From NCBI RefSeq assembly GCF_030519475.1, contig NZ_JAUMKD010000006.1, forward strand, positions 124,001 to 188,000: a stretch of 64,000 bases of DNA. The letters are read 5' to 3'. Positions 1-9,506 of this stretch are shown in pieces. The notes beneath the pieces were generated by a model that was given only the letters and a program-made list of their open reading frames with translations, did no database searches and was not told the DNA's origin. Numbering within the stretch: the first letter of the stretch is position 1; every line of letters starts with the position of its first letter. Made by a program: the position numbers and the translations under genes. Source of the DNA: Micromonospora sp. C28SCA-DRY-2 (GTDB taxonomy: Bacteria > Actinomycetota > Actinomycetes > Mycobacteriales > Micromonosporaceae).

Positions 1-1002
1 GCCCGGCCGGAGGTCCCGGGTCGGGTCCGGCAGGTCGCGGTTGGCCGGCTTGCCGGTCGGGTCGCTCACCCGGAAGCCGTCCTGGCGCAGCTGGTCGGCC
101 ACCCCGAAGCGCAGGTAGAACGGCTGCTGTTCGTTGGTGGTGACCTTGACCAGGTCGGCCACCTCGGACTGGTTGAGCTGCCCGCTCAGCGCGGCGAACA
201 GGTTGATCCGGCCGGGGTTGGTGCCGACCCCGGGCCGGCCGGTGCCGGTGCCGTCGCCGGCGCCGGTGCCGAACGTGTCCAGCAGCCCGCCGGTCATCCC
301 CGGCACGGCCAGCGGCAGCACCACCGCCAGCGCCACGCCGAGCACCGCGAGCCGCCGGCCGGCGGCGGCCAGCGGGGAGGACTCCCAGACGTCCACGTCC
401 CGGCCGTCACCGGTGAACCGGCGGCCGAACCGCCGCACCCGGTCCACGTTGTCGGTGACCAGCAGCCAGAGGTAGCCGGCGGCGCCGACGACGAACGGCA
501 CCGGCGGGACGCTGTCCACGTAGACCGCCACCGGCACCGAGTAGATGGCGAGCATCGGCAGCCCGGCCAGCGCCGGCCGGCGCAGCCCGACGGCGAGCAC
601 GTCGACCACCACGGCCACCCCGCCGATGCCGAGCACGGTGAGGAAGAGCAGCGGGTCGGTGTCCGGCACCTTCACGCCGTACGAGCGCATGTCGTCCATC
701 GAGCCGGACAGCAGGTCGGCGAAGTGCCCGAAGGTGGCCGGCGTCGGGATGAAGGCGACCAGCTCGGTGCCGCCGGGGAAGAGCCAGGTCAGGGCGAGCG
801 TCAGGCCGGCCAGCATGGCCAGCACCTGGGCCCAGAGCGGGGACCGGGCCAGCCGGGCCAGCGCGGCCACGGCGGCCACCACCGCGACCGCGATGGTGGC
901 CTGGATCAGCCACGTCCAGCGCTCGAAGATGGCCGACAGCGGCGCGGCGGCGAGCAGCGTCGCCGCCGCGGCGACGAAGCCCAGGTTCCGGTGGGCGATC
1001 AT
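1..1002 (-). CDS. TgpA-like transglutaminase membrane protein (DUF3488 N-terminal part), truncated by window edge
   Basis: The visible 334 residues, translated from the ATG at 1002, are the N-terminal half of a DUF3488/transglutaminase-like protein. Several hydrophobic segments fill roughly residues 10-240 (for example VGLRRPALAGLPMLAIYSVP), followed by an extracytoplasmic part that begins near a Gly/Thr-rich GTGAGDGTGTGRPG linker. The Cys-His-Asp transglutaminase core would lie beyond base 1 and cannot be checked. The gene follows the DUF58 and MoxR genes closely on the same strand, the standard arrangement for this family. In established families this trio is linked to envelope or protein-complex maturation; its substrate is unknown. 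An AAGGG element lies about 10 nt before the start. Confidence 0.85.
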   Translation of the reverse strand, partial: MIAHRNLGFVAAAATLLAAAPLSAIFERWTWLIQATIAVAVVAAVAALARLARSPLWAQVLAMLAGLTLALTWLFPGGTELVAFIPTPATFGHFADLLSGSMDDMRSYGVKVPDTDPLLFLTVLGIGGVAVVVDVLAVGLRRPALAGLPMLAIYSVPVAVYVDSVPPVPFVVGAAGYLWLLVTDNVDRVRRFGRRFTGDGRDVDVWESSPLAAAGRRLAVLGVALAVVLPLAVPGMTGGLLDTFGTGAGDGTGTGRPGVGTNPGRINLFAALSGQLNQSEVADLVKVTTNEQQPFYLRFGVADQLRQDGFRVSDPTGKPANRDLPDPTRDLRPG

Positions 1003-1022
1003 GAGGGGACCCTTCCGTTCAT
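999..1022 (-). other. Bridging mini-ORF between DUF58 and transglutaminase genes
   Basis: The ATG at 1022-1020 overlaps the TGA of the DUF58 gene, and the TGA at 1001-999 overlaps the ATG of the transglutaminase gene. The seven-residue peptide is MNGRVPS. A ribosome could pass by two termination-reinitiation steps across a 16-nt gap. Translation is not shown. It is one of at least seven such bridges in this window. Confidence 0.35.
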
Positions 1023-2317
1023 CGCACGCCGCCGGCCACCGTCTCGGCCAGGGCCGCCCGCAGGGCGAAGCCCTGCGAACCCCGGGCCGCCTGCGGCCAC
1101 AGCGCCGGCAGCCGGCCGCCGTGGTCGACGCCGATCACCCGCCATCCGCTCTGCAACAGGGCCAGCGCGGCGGCGCCGTGCGCCTGGTCGGCCTCGGTCC
1201 GGGCCTTCTCCGGCAGGTTGAGCCAGGTGGAGCTGTGCAGCAGGAAGCCCACGCAGGTGGCGCCGTTGCCGCGCAGCCCGGCCAGCAGCTCGGCCTCGGC
1301 CGTGCTCAGCGAGCCGATCAGGCCGATGATCAGGCCGCCGTCCGAGCGCTGCCGGACCCGCTGCACCAGCGTGGTGATCTCGACGTTCTTGTCCAGCCGC
1401 ACCTCGGCGAGGTGGTCGAGGAGCAGGCCGTCGCCGCTCACCTCGGAGGCGTCCACGTCCACCCCCGAGCCGGTGACCAGGCGCAGCTTGTAGCCGGCCT
1501 GGCGCAGGTGCACGGCGATGCTGGCGGCGGCCGAGACCGCCCACTCGAAGCTGGCCGTCGGGCCGTCGCCGCGGTGGCCGTACGCCCGGGTGTCGAGAAC
1601 GACGGTGGCCCGGCTCTCCCAGGGCTGTTCCTCCCGCCGCACCATCAGCTCGCCGGTGCGCGCCGTCGACTTCCAGTGCACCCGGCGCAGGTCGTCGCCC
1701 ATCCGGTACTCCCGGGTGGCGGCGTCGTCCTCGCCGTGCACCGCCACCGATCGGGCCCGGCTGTCGCCGCTGCCGGCGTACTCGCCGGGCAGCCGAACCG
1801 AGGGCAGCGGGGTGACCTGCGGGATGACGGTCAGGTGGTCGGTGCTCGGGAAGGCGCGGCTGAGCTCGCACAACCCGAACGGGTCGGTCATCCGCACCAC
1901 CAGCGGCCCCACCTCGTAGCGGCCGCGCACGTCCGCGCGCACGGTGTACGCCACCGAGCTGGCCTGGTGCGCGCCGAGCCGCTCCAGCACCACCCGCGGC
2001 CGGCTGCCCAGCGCGTACGGCAGCCGGTCCTCCAGCAACAGCGTGCCGGTGGGCAGGCGGGACATGTTCTGCAGCCGCAGCACCACCCGCGAGCTGGCCC
2101 CCACCGGCACCCGGTGCGGGTCCAGCGACCGGTTGCAGGCCAGCTTGTAGCGGCTGCGCCCGACGTAGGCCGCGGCGAGCAGCGGCAGGATGGCGAGCAG
2201 CACGGCGACCCGGAGCAGGTCCTTCTCGCCGAGGATCGCCGACGAGATCGCGGCGGCGACCGCGGCCGCCAGGAACGAGCGGCCCCGGGTGGTCAGCCCG
2301 CGCAGCCCTTCGCGCAC
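1019..2317 (-). CDS. DUF58 domain protein
   Basis: This 432-residue protein starts at GTG 2317, one base after the MoxR stop codon. Two hydrophobic segments lie near residues 15-30 and 35-52. The DUF58 signature follows around residues 200-235 (DDAATREYRMGDDLRRVHWKST), and a von Willebrand A-like fold is expected downstream (ATVVLDTRAYG). The segment between about 55 and 190 is a beta-rich domain of the kind common in this family. DUF58 proteins occur with MoxR ATPases and are thought to be client or adaptor proteins in the membrane. No metal-site assignment is attempted. Full length for the family. Confidence 0.92.
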   Translation of the reverse strand: MREGLRGLTTRGRSFLAAAVAAAISSAILGEKDLLRVAVLLAILPLLAAAYVGRSRYKLACNRSLDPHRVPVGASSRVVLRLQNMSRLPTGTLLLEDRLPYALGSRPRVVLERLGAHQASSVAYTVRADVRGRYEVGPLVVRMTDPFGLCELSRAFPSTDHLTVIPQVTPLPSVRLPGEYAGSGDSRARSVAVHGEDDAATREYRMGDDLRRVHWKSTARTGELMVRREEQPWESRATVVLDTRAYGHRGDGPTASFEWAVSAAASIAVHLRQAGYKLRLVTGSGVDVDASEVSGDGLLLDHLAEVRLDKNVEITTLVQRVRQRSDGGLIIGLIGSLSTAEAELLAGLRGNGATCVGFLLHSSTWLNLPEKARTEADQAHGAAALALLQSGWRVIGVDHGGRLPALWPQAARGSQGFALRAALAETVAGGVR

Positions 2318-2318
2318 C

Positions 2319-3371
<1,053 letters not shown>

Positions 3372-3647
3372 GGGCCTCCTCCTCGTCGCCGATCACGGCA
3401 GCTCTGTGTAAGAGCACCTGGACCCGCCGTTGGGTTCGCGACGCCGAGCCTCGTCTGCCGCAGAAATCTCACTGGCCTCTCAGGCTAACCATGTTTGTCG
3501 TGATCGCCGACCCCCGCAGGTGGACCGCCGGTTACGCCCCGAATATTCGCCAGGTCGGGGGACGAGTGACCGGCCGGGCCGCGGGTAGTCCGGCAGGTCC
3601 GGCCGGGCGGCCGGGCGCGGCCGGAGCGGCGGGCAGGGAGGCGGACG

Positions 3648-4454
3648 GTGCGACGGGAGCGGGACGAGGTCTACCGCGGGACCGACGGCGGCGGCGTACG
3701 CCTCGCCGGTGGCGCCGCGCAGTGGCGACTGTATGCCGACCGGGTCGACCTGGCGCCCGGTGCCGTTGGTGACCGGCGGGTCCGGATCGACGCCGAGCTG
3801 CTGCCCGTCGTGGTGGACCTGGACGCCACCGCGCTGGTCCTGCTGGACCTGCAGAACGACTTCTGCTCCCCGGGCGGCTGGACGCAGCGCTCCGGTCTCG
3901 ACCACACCGCCTGCCGGGCGGCGGTGCCCGGCGCGGTGCGGGCGGTCGAGGCGGCCCGCCGGCTCGGCGTACCGGTGGTCTGGGTGTACTGGCACAACCG
4001 CCCGGACCTGCGCAACCTCGGCGCACCGACGCTCTATTCGTTCAAGCACCGGCCGGACCAGGCCGGGATCGGCGAGCCCCTGGACCACGGCCCGGTGCTG
4101 ACCGAGGGGTCGTGGGGCGCCACGCTGGTCGACGAACTGGCGGAGCTGGTCCGGCCGGAGGACGTGCAGGTGGAGAAGTACCGGATGAGCGGTTTCGAGG
4201 CCACCCATCTCGACCAGGTCCTGCGCGCCCAGGGCATCGACACGCTGCTCTTCGGCGGGGTCAACACCGACCAGTGCGTCACCACCACCATGGAGGACGC
4301 CTACTTCCGGGACTACGCCGCGATCCTGCTCACCGACGCCACCGCCACCTCCAGCCCCAGCTGGTGCAAGGACACCGTGGTCTTCAACGCCCAGCAGTGC
4401 TGGGGCTTCACCACCGACACGGCCCGCCTCGCCGACCCCCGCGCCGAGCCGTGA
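3648..4454 (+). CDS. Isochorismatase-family cysteine hydrolase
   Basis: The 268-residue protein carries the isochorismatase/cysteine hydrolase fold. The likely triad is D67 (VLLDLQNDFCSPGG), K177 (VQVEKYRMSGFEAT) and C210 (GVNTDQCVTTT). The VNTDQC motif resembles RutB, biuret hydrolase and N-carbamoylsarcosine amidase-type C-N hydrolases more than true isochorismatases, so an amide or ureido substrate is plausible but not provable here. Start GTG 3648 follows a GGGAGG element. About 60 residues precede the fold, a longer N-terminus than usual. The gene is monocistronic, divergent from moxR, with leuS control DNA downstream. Confidence 0.9.
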   Translation: MRRERDEVYRGTDGGGVRLAGGAAQWRLYADRVDLAPGAVGDRRVRIDAELLPVVVDLDATALVLLDLQNDFCSPGGWTQRSGLDHTACRAAVPGAVRAVEAARRLGVPVVWVYWHNRPDLRNLGAPTLYSFKHRPDQAGIGEPLDHGPVLTEGSWGATLVDELAELVRPEDVQVEKYRMSGFEATHLDQVLRAQGIDTLLFGGVNTDQCVTTTMEDAYFRDYAAILLTDATATSSPSWCKDTVVFNAQQCWGFTTDTARLADPRAEP

Positions 4455-4523
4455 CGAACCGGCGGGTCGGCGCCGCCGTCCCGACCGGTGGTAGCGGGCG
4501 CCCGCCCGCCTCCGGACTGGGGG

Positions 4524-4529
4524 TACACT
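4524..4529 (+). promoter_or_regulatory. -10 box of the leuS leader promoter
   Basis: TACACT lies seven bases before the ATG of the leader peptide, so the predicted transcription start coincides with that ATG and the leader would be translated from a leaderless mRNA. No good -35 hexamer is visible, which is common in actinomycetes. The assignment rests on position and the TANNNT consensus. Confidence 0.55.
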
Positions 4530-4536
4530 GCCGGAC

Positions 4537-4575
4537 ATGGCCGGAGTCTTCCTGCTTCTTACCGAGCCGTGCTGA
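4537..4575 (+). CDS. Leucine-rich leader peptide upstream of leuS
   Basis: ATG 4537 opens a 12-residue peptide, MAGVFLLLTEPC, ending in TGA 4573-4575. Residues 6-8 are three consecutive leucines encoded CTG CTT CTT; CTT is a rare codon in this genome, so decoding there should be sensitive to charged tRNA-Leu. The stop region overlaps the 5' arm of a 9-bp hairpin, and a strong terminator follows 26 nt later, before leuS. This is the classical architecture of amino-acid attenuation. The lack of an upstream ribosome binding site and the close -10 box imply leaderless translation. Regulation is inferred, not shown. Confidence 0.7.
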   Translation: MAGVFLLLTEPC

Positions 4576-4600
4576 TGCGCTGAACGCGCGACAGCACGGC
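4566..4600 (+). promoter_or_regulatory. leuS leader hairpin (candidate pause/antitermination stem)
   Basis: GCCGTGCTG at 4566-4574 pairs perfectly with CAGCACGGC at 4592-4600. Between the arms TGCGC and GCGCG could extend the stem. The 5' arm overlaps the last codons of the leader peptide, so a ribosome stalled on the Leu codons would mask it and free the 3' arm. I could not identify a convincing long antiterminator pairing between this 3' arm and the terminator stem, so the switching mechanism is unresolved. Confidence 0.55.
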
Positions 4601-4601
4601 G

Positions 4602-4627
4602 GCCCCTCATGCGTGAGGGGCTTTTTT
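4602..4627 (+). terminator. Intrinsic terminator in leuS leader (attenuator)
   Basis: GCCCCTCA (4602-4609) and TGAGGGGC (4614-4621) form an 8-bp stem with a TGCG loop, followed by six T residues (4622-4627). A U-tract terminator is unusual in such GC-rich DNA. It lies 90 nt before the leuS start and is not at the end of a normal gene, so it most likely acts as an attenuator. Confidence 0.85.
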
Positions 4628-4716
4628 GTGCCCGTCGCCGGCCGGCCCGGCGTCCGGGCCCGCAGCACCCACCAGACAGCACGAGACGACCGCGCCGAGC
4701 GACGCGAGGAGACGCC

Positions 4717-7557
4717 ATGAGTGAGGCAGCCGTACCGGCCAGCGACATTCCCCCGTTCCGGTACACCGCGGCCCTGGCCGACGAGATCGAAAACCGCTGG
4801 CAGGACTTCTGGGAACGGGAGGGCACCTTCCACGCCCCGAACCCGACCGGCCCGCTGGCCGACCCCGACCACCCCCGGTCGGGCGCCGAGAAGCTGTACG
4901 TGCTGGACATGTTTCCCTATCCGTCCGGCGCCGGGCTGCACGTCGGGCACCCGCTGGGCTACATCGGCACCGACTGCTTCGCCCGCTACCAGCGGATGGC
5001 CGGGCGCAACGTGCTGCACGCGATGGGCTTCGACGCCTTCGGCCTGCCCGCCGAGCAGTACGCGGTGCAGACCGGCACCCACCCCCGGACCACCACCGAG
5101 GCGAACATCCAGCGGTACAAGTCGCAGCTGCGCCGGCTGGGCCTGGCCCACGACGAGCGCCGCTCGGTGGCCACCATGGACGCGGACTTCTACCGCTGGA
5201 CGCAGTGGATCTTCCTGCAGATCTTCAACTCCTGGTACGACCCGCAGGCCCGCAAGGCCCGGCCGATCGCCGAGCTGATCGCCGAGTTCGAGGGGGGCAC
5301 CCGGCCCACCCCGGACGGGCGGCCGTGGGCCGAGCTGACCGTGGCCGAGCGCCGGCGGATCGTCGACGACCACCGGCTGGCGTACGTCTCGGAGGCCCCG
5401 GTCAACTGGTGTCCGGGGCTGGGCACCGTGCTGGCCAACGAGGAGGTCACCGCCGACGGCCGCTCCGAGCGGGGCAACTTCCCGGTCTTCAAGCGGAACC
5501 TGAAGCAGTGGATGATGCGGATCACCGCGTACGGGGACCGGCTGCTGGACGACCTGGACACGCTGGACTGGCCCGAGGCGATCAAGCTGATGCAGCGCAA
5601 CTGGATCGGCCGCTCCCAGGGCGCGCACATCGACTTCCCGACCCCGGTCGCGCCCATCCGGGTGTTCACGACCCGGCCGGACACGGTCTTCGGTGCCACC
5701 TACATGGTGCTGGCGCCGGAGCACGAGCTGGTCGACGCGCTGGTGCCGGCGGCCTGGCCGGAGGGGACGAAGGACGTCTGGACCGGCGGGCACGCGAACC
5801 CGCGGGCGGCGGTCGAGGCGTACCGGAAGGCGGCGGCGGCCAAGACCGACGTCGAGCGGCAGGCCGAGACGAGGGAGAAGACCGGCGTCTTCGTCGGGGC
5901 GTACGCCACCAACCCGGTCAACGACGCGCAGATCCCGATCTTCATCGCCGACTACGTGCTGGCCGGCTACGGCACCGGCGCGATCATGGCGGTGCCCGCC
6001 CAGGACGAGCGGGACTGGGACTTCGCCGAGGTCTTCGAGCTGCCGATCGTGCGCACCGTGCAGCCGGCGGAGGGCTTCACCGGCAAGGCGTACACCGGGG
6101 ACGGGCCGGCGATCAACAGCGCCGCGCCCGACCGCGGCCTGGACCTGAACGGCCTGGGGGTGGCCGACGCCAAGGCCCGGATCATCGAGTGGCTGGAGGC
6201 CGCCGGGCACGGCCAGGGCGCGGTGACCTACCGGCTGCGCGACTGGCTGTTCAGCCGGCAGCGCTACTGGGGCGAGCCGTTCCCCATCGTGTACGACTCC
6301 ACCGGCGCCGCCATCGCGCTGCCGGAGGAGATGCTGCCGGTCGAGCTGCCCGAGGTGGACGACTTCTCGCCGAAGACGTTCGACCCCGACGACGCCGACT
6401 CGAACCCGGAGACGCCGCTGTCGCGCCGCCGCGACTGGGTCGAGGTGGAGCTGGACCTGGGTGACGGCCCGAAGCGGTACACCCGGGAGACCAACGTGAT
6501 GCCGCAGTGGGCCGGCTCGTGCTGGTACGAGCTGCGCTACCTGGACCCGACCACCGCCGACCGGTTCGTCGACGCGGAGAACGAGCGGTACTGGATGGGC
6601 CCGCGCTCGGCCGGCGACTGCGGCGGCACCGACCTGTACGTGGGCGGCGCCGAGCACGCCGTGCTGCACCTGCTGTACGCCCGGTTCTGGCACAAGGTGC
6701 TGTACGACCTGGGCCACGTGACGTCCTTCGAGCCGTTCCGGAAGCTGTTCAACCAGGGCTACATCCAGGCGTACGCGTACACCGACGCGCGCGGCGCGTA
6801 CGTGCCCGCGGAGGAGGTCGTCGAGCGCGACGGCGGCTTCTACCTGGGCGACACCCAGGTCAACCGCGAGTACGGCAAGATGGGCAAGTCGCTGAAGAAC
6901 GTGGTCACGCCGGACGAGATGTGCGCGGCGTACGGCGCGGACACCTTCCGGGTCTACGAGATGTCGATGGGCCCGCTGGAGGTGTCCCGGCCGTGGGAGA
7001 CCCGGGCGGTGGTCGGCTCGTACCGGTTCCTGCAGCGGGTCTGGCGGGCGATCGTCGACGAGCAGACCGGTGAGCTGCGGGTCACCGACGACCCGGCCGA
7101 CGAGGCGACCCGGCGGCTGCTGCACAAGGTGATCGACGGGGTCCGCGGCGACATGGAGGCGATCCGGTTCAACACCGCCATCGCCAAGCTGATCGAGCTG
7201 ACCAACGGGCTGACCCGGCTGGCGCAGACCCCGCGCGAGGTGGCCGAGCCGCTGGTGCTGATGCTGGCGCCGTTCGCCCCGCACATCTCCGAGGAGCTGT
7301 GGCGGCGGCTGGGGCACGACACCTCGCTGACCTACGTGGACTTCCCGGTGGCCGACCCGGCGCTGCTGGTGTCCGAGACGGTGACCTACCCGGTCCAGGT
7401 CAACGGCAAGGTCCGGGGCCGCGTCGAGGTGCCGGCCGACGCGCCGGAGGAGACCGTCCGCGCCGCCGCCCTGGAGGCGGTGGCCGGCAGCCTGGCCGGC
7501 AAGGAGCCCCGCAAGGTCATCGTGGTACCCGGCCGGATGGTGTCGGTGGTGGCCTGA
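4717..7557 (+). CDS. leuS: Leucyl-tRNA synthetase
   Basis: This 946-residue class I synthetase charges tRNA-Leu. The HIGH-type signature is HVGH at residues 75-78 (MFPYPSGAGLHVGHPLGY), the KMSKS-type loop is KMGKS near 724-728, and the large editing (CP1) domain lies between them (TTRPDTVFGATYMVLAPEH and the AYKLDWLFSRQRYWGEP-like return into the core). The C-terminal anticodon and KVRGRVEVPAD domains are complete. ATG 4717 was chosen because of the CGAGGAG site just upstream and the conserved N-terminus; an open frame extends further upstream but crosses the attenuator. Expression is probably set by the leader peptide and terminator upstream. Confidence 0.97.
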   Translation: MSEAAVPASDIPPFRYTAALADEIENRWQDFWEREGTFHAPNPTGPLADPDHPRSGAEKLYVLDMFPYPSGAGLHVGHPLGYIGTDCFARYQRMAGRNVLHAMGFDAFGLPAEQYAVQTGTHPRTTTEANIQRYKSQLRRLGLAHDERRSVATMDADFYRWTQWIFLQIFNSWYDPQARKARPIAELIAEFEGGTRPTPDGRPWAELTVAERRRIVDDHRLAYVSEAPVNWCPGLGTVLANEEVTADGRSERGNFPVFKRNLKQWMMRITAYGDRLLDDLDTLDWPEAIKLMQRNWIGRSQGAHIDFPTPVAPIRVFTTRPDTVFGATYMVLAPEHELVDALVPAAWPEGTKDVWTGGHANPRAAVEAYRKAAAAKTDVERQAETREKTGVFVGAYATNPVNDAQIPIFIADYVLAGYGTGAIMAVPAQDERDWDFAEVFELPIVRTVQPAEGFTGKAYTGDGPAINSAAPDRGLDLNGLGVADAKARIIEWLEAAGHGQGAVTYRLRDWLFSRQRYWGEPFPIVYDSTGAAIALPEEMLPVELPEVDDFSPKTFDPDDADSNPETPLSRRRDWVEVELDLGDGPKRYTRETNVMPQWAGSCWYELRYLDPTTADRFVDAENERYWMGPRSAGDCGGTDLYVGGAEHAVLHLLYARFWHKVLYDLGHVTSFEPFRKLFNQGYIQAYAYTDARGAYVPAEEVVERDGGFYLGDTQVNREYGKMGKSLKNVVTPDEMCAAYGADTFRVYEMSMGPLEVSRPWETRAVVGSYRFLQRVWRAIVDEQTGELRVTDDPADEATRRLLHKVIDGVRGDMEAIRFNTAIAKLIELTNGLTRLAQTPREVAEPLVLMLAPFAPHISEELWRRLGHDTSLTYVDFPVADPALLVSETVTYPVQVNGKVRGRVEVPADAPEETVRAAALEAVAGSLAGKEPRKVIVVPGRMVSVVA

Positions 7558-7566
7558 CCCGCCCCG

Positions 7567-7606
7567 CCCGGTCGGGCCCGCCCTGATGGGGGCGGGCCCG
7601 ACCGGG
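7567..7606. terminator. Bidirectional hairpin between leuS and the ABC permease
   Basis: A 17-bp perfect inverted repeat has left arm CCCGGTCGGGCCCGCCC at 7567-7583, a 6-nt loop, and right arm 7590-7606. No T-tract follows. It sits in the 54-nt gap between two convergent genes and probably terminates both. Confidence 0.75.
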
Positions 7607-7611
7607 GTGGT

Positions 7612-8466
7612 TCAGGGGTCGCGGCGGTGGGTGGCGAAAAGCGCCACCACTGTGCAGGCCAGCGACCAGCCGGCGAAGGTGAGCCAGGCGCCGGTGACGG
7701 TGGCCGGGAACGGGTCGGGGTTCAACACGTCCGGGTGCACCTCGATCAGCCGTTGCCAGGCCGGGACGGGCAGCACGTGCCGGAGTTCGGCGATCCACCG
7801 GTGCTTGTCGCTGTCCACCATCAGCGGCAGCAGCACGAGCACCGAGGTGGCCGCCACGACGGCCCCGGCGGCGTGCCGGATCACCGCGCCCAGCCCCATC
7901 CCGATCAGCGCGCAGACCGGCACCAGCAGGGCGCTGCCCAGGACCGCCCGGGCCACCCCCGGCTCGCCGATCGACCAGCCGGCGTCGCGTCCGGACAGGA
8001 TCGCCTGGGACACCCAGAACGAGGTCGCCGCGGTGGCCAGACCCAGCACGATCATCACCGCGGTCAGCACGGCCGCCTTCGCGGCCACCACCGACCGGCG
8101 GGCGGGAACGGCGGCGAACGTGGCGCGGATCAGCCCGCTCTGGTACTCGCCCACGAGGGTCAGCGCGCCGACGCTGGCGGCGGCGAGCATCAGCAGCAGG
8201 TACCCGGCCTCGGGGAAGGCGTCCCGCACCGGCCCGTACAGGTGGAACAACTCCCGCGTCCCGTCCGGGTACCTCGGATAGTTCCGGTAGTCGGCGAGGC
8301 TGGCGTGCACGCTCACCCCGACGACGAAGAGGTAGACCAGTGGCAGCGTCCACCGGGTCGAGCGGAGCGACCACAGCTTGATCCACTCGGCGGCGAGCAG
8401 GTCGCGGAACCGGGCCGGCAGGTCGGTCACCGGTGCGCGGGTGGGCGACGGTGTCACGGTGGTCAT
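7612..8466 (-). CDS. ABC-2 type transporter permease
   Basis: The 284-residue protein has about six hydrophobic segments and the typical ABC-2 opening FRDLLAAEWIKLWSLRSTRWT, in which an amphipathic N-terminal helix precedes the first membrane span. The SVGALTLVGEYQSGLIRATFAAVP motif is conserved among actinobacterial ABC-2 permeases of the antibiotic/lantibiotic export type. It overlaps its ATPase gene by four bases (ATGA), so both subunits are probably translated as a coupled pair. The exported substrate cannot be told from sequence. The neighbouring sensor kinase and response regulator may control it. Confidence 0.9.
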   Translation of the reverse strand: MTTVTPSPTRAPVTDLPARFRDLLAAEWIKLWSLRSTRWTLPLVYLFVVGVSVHASLADYRNYPRYPDGTRELFHLYGPVRDAFPEAGYLLLMLAAASVGALTLVGEYQSGLIRATFAAVPARRSVVAAKAAVLTAVMIVLGLATAATSFWVSQAILSGRDAGWSIGEPGVARAVLGSALLVPVCALIGMGLGAVIRHAAGAVVAATSVLVLLPLMVDSDKHRWIAELRHVLPVPAWQRLIEVHPDVLNPDPFPATVTGAWLTFAGWSLACTVVALFATHRRDP

Positions 8467-9383
8467 CGGGTCGTCCCTCCGGTGTACTCGACGCTGTCGG
8501 CGGTCAGTTCCATGAACGCCTCCTCCAGCGAGGCGGTCCGGGTGGCGAGCTGGTGCAGCGGGATCCGGTGGGCGAGCGCCAGGTCCCCGATCCGCTCGGC
8601 GGTCAGGCCGGTCACCAGGAGTCCCCCGGCGTCGTCCGGGCGGGCGGTGCCGCCCTCGGCCGCCAGCACCGCGGTCAGTGCCGCCGCGTCGGGCGTACGG
8701 ACGGCGACGCTGGTCCCGGTGCCGCGGGCGGCGAACTCGGCGAGGCTCTGGTCGGCGATCAACCGGCCCCGGCCGATCACCACCAGCCGGTCGGCGCAGT
8801 TCTCCATCTCGCTCATCAGGTGGCTGGAGACGAACACCGTCCGCCCCTCGCCGGCCAACCGCCGGAACAGGTCACGCACCCAGCGGACCCCCTCCGGGTC
8901 GAGCCCGTTGAACGGCTCGTCGAAGAGCAGCACCGGCGGGTCACCGAGCAGCGCGGCGGCGATGCCGAGCCGCTGCCGCATGCCCAGGGAGAACCCGGCG
9001 ATCCGGCGCCGGGCCACCCCGCCCAGTCCCACCTCCCGCAGCACCTCGTCGACCCGGGCCCGGCCGATGCCGTTGCCGCGGGCCAGCGCGGTGAGGTGGG
9101 CGACGGCCGACCGGCCGCCGTGCACGTCGCCCGCGTCCAGCAGCGCGCCGGCGTGCCGCAGCCCGCGCGGCCGGTCGGCGAACCGGACGCCGGCCACGGT
9201 GACGGTGCCGCTGGTCGGCCGGGTGAGACCGAGGATCATCCGGAGGGTGGTGGACTTGCCGGCCCCGTTCGGGCCGAGGAACCCGGTGACGTGCCCGGGG
9301 CGCACGGTGAGGGTCAGGTCGTCGACGGCCGTGGCGGGGCCGTACCTCTTGGTCAGCGCGTGGAGTTCGATCACCTGACCCAC
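8463..9383 (-). CDS. ABC transporter ATP-binding protein
   Basis: This protein of about 306 residues is an ABC ATPase with Walker A GPNGAGKST, signature motif FSLGMRQRL, Walker B LLFDEPFNGLDP, and the C-terminal DrrA/CcmA-like extension that reaches the subunit interface. GTG 9383 was chosen because GGAG lies nine bases upstream; GTG 9374 (VIELHALTKRYG) is an alternative. The gene partners the ABC-2 permease downstream and is divergent from the histidine kinase. DrrA-type ATPases power export of drugs or peptides, and some give self-resistance; here the substrate is unknown. Confidence 0.93.
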   Translation of the reverse strand: MGQVIELHALTKRYGPATAVDDLTLTVRPGHVTGFLGPNGAGKSTTLRMILGLTRPTSGTVTVAGVRFADRPRGLRHAGALLDAGDVHGGRSAVAHLTALARGNGIGRARVDEVLREVGLGGVARRRIAGFSLGMRQRLGIAAALLGDPPVLLFDEPFNGLDPEGVRWVRDLFRRLAGEGRTVFVSSHLMSEMENCADRLVVIGRGRLIADQSLAEFAARGTGTSVAVRTPDAAALTAVLAAEGGTARPDDAGGLLVTGLTAERIGDLALAHRIPLHQLATRTASLEEAFMELTADSVEYTGGTTR

Positions 9384-9494
9384 GCTGCCGGGCTCCGGCC
9401 CCGCCGGCGTCGCGCCGGCGGCCACATCCGGCGGCCCGGCACCCGCCCCGGGGCGTACGCCCGTGGGCCGATGCCCGGTCCCGGGCCCGCTGGC

Positions 9495-9500
9495 TACCGT
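9495..9500 (+). promoter_or_regulatory. -10 box of the histidine kinase gene
   Basis: TACCGT is followed by six bases and then ATG 9507, implying a leaderless transcript. The call is based on consensus and spacing only. Confidence 0.45.
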
Positions 9501-9506
9501 GTCCGC

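Noticed and set aside
4530..4640. T-box riboswitch in front of leuS
   Set aside because: The leader is too short, and no specifier loop, stem I or T-box consensus before the terminator was found; the Leu-codon ORF is a better explanation.
4408..7317. A 969-codon minus-strand frame opposite leuS
   Set aside because: Composition is His/Arg/Gly/Val repeats typical of antisense GC-rich frames, and leuS is unambiguous.
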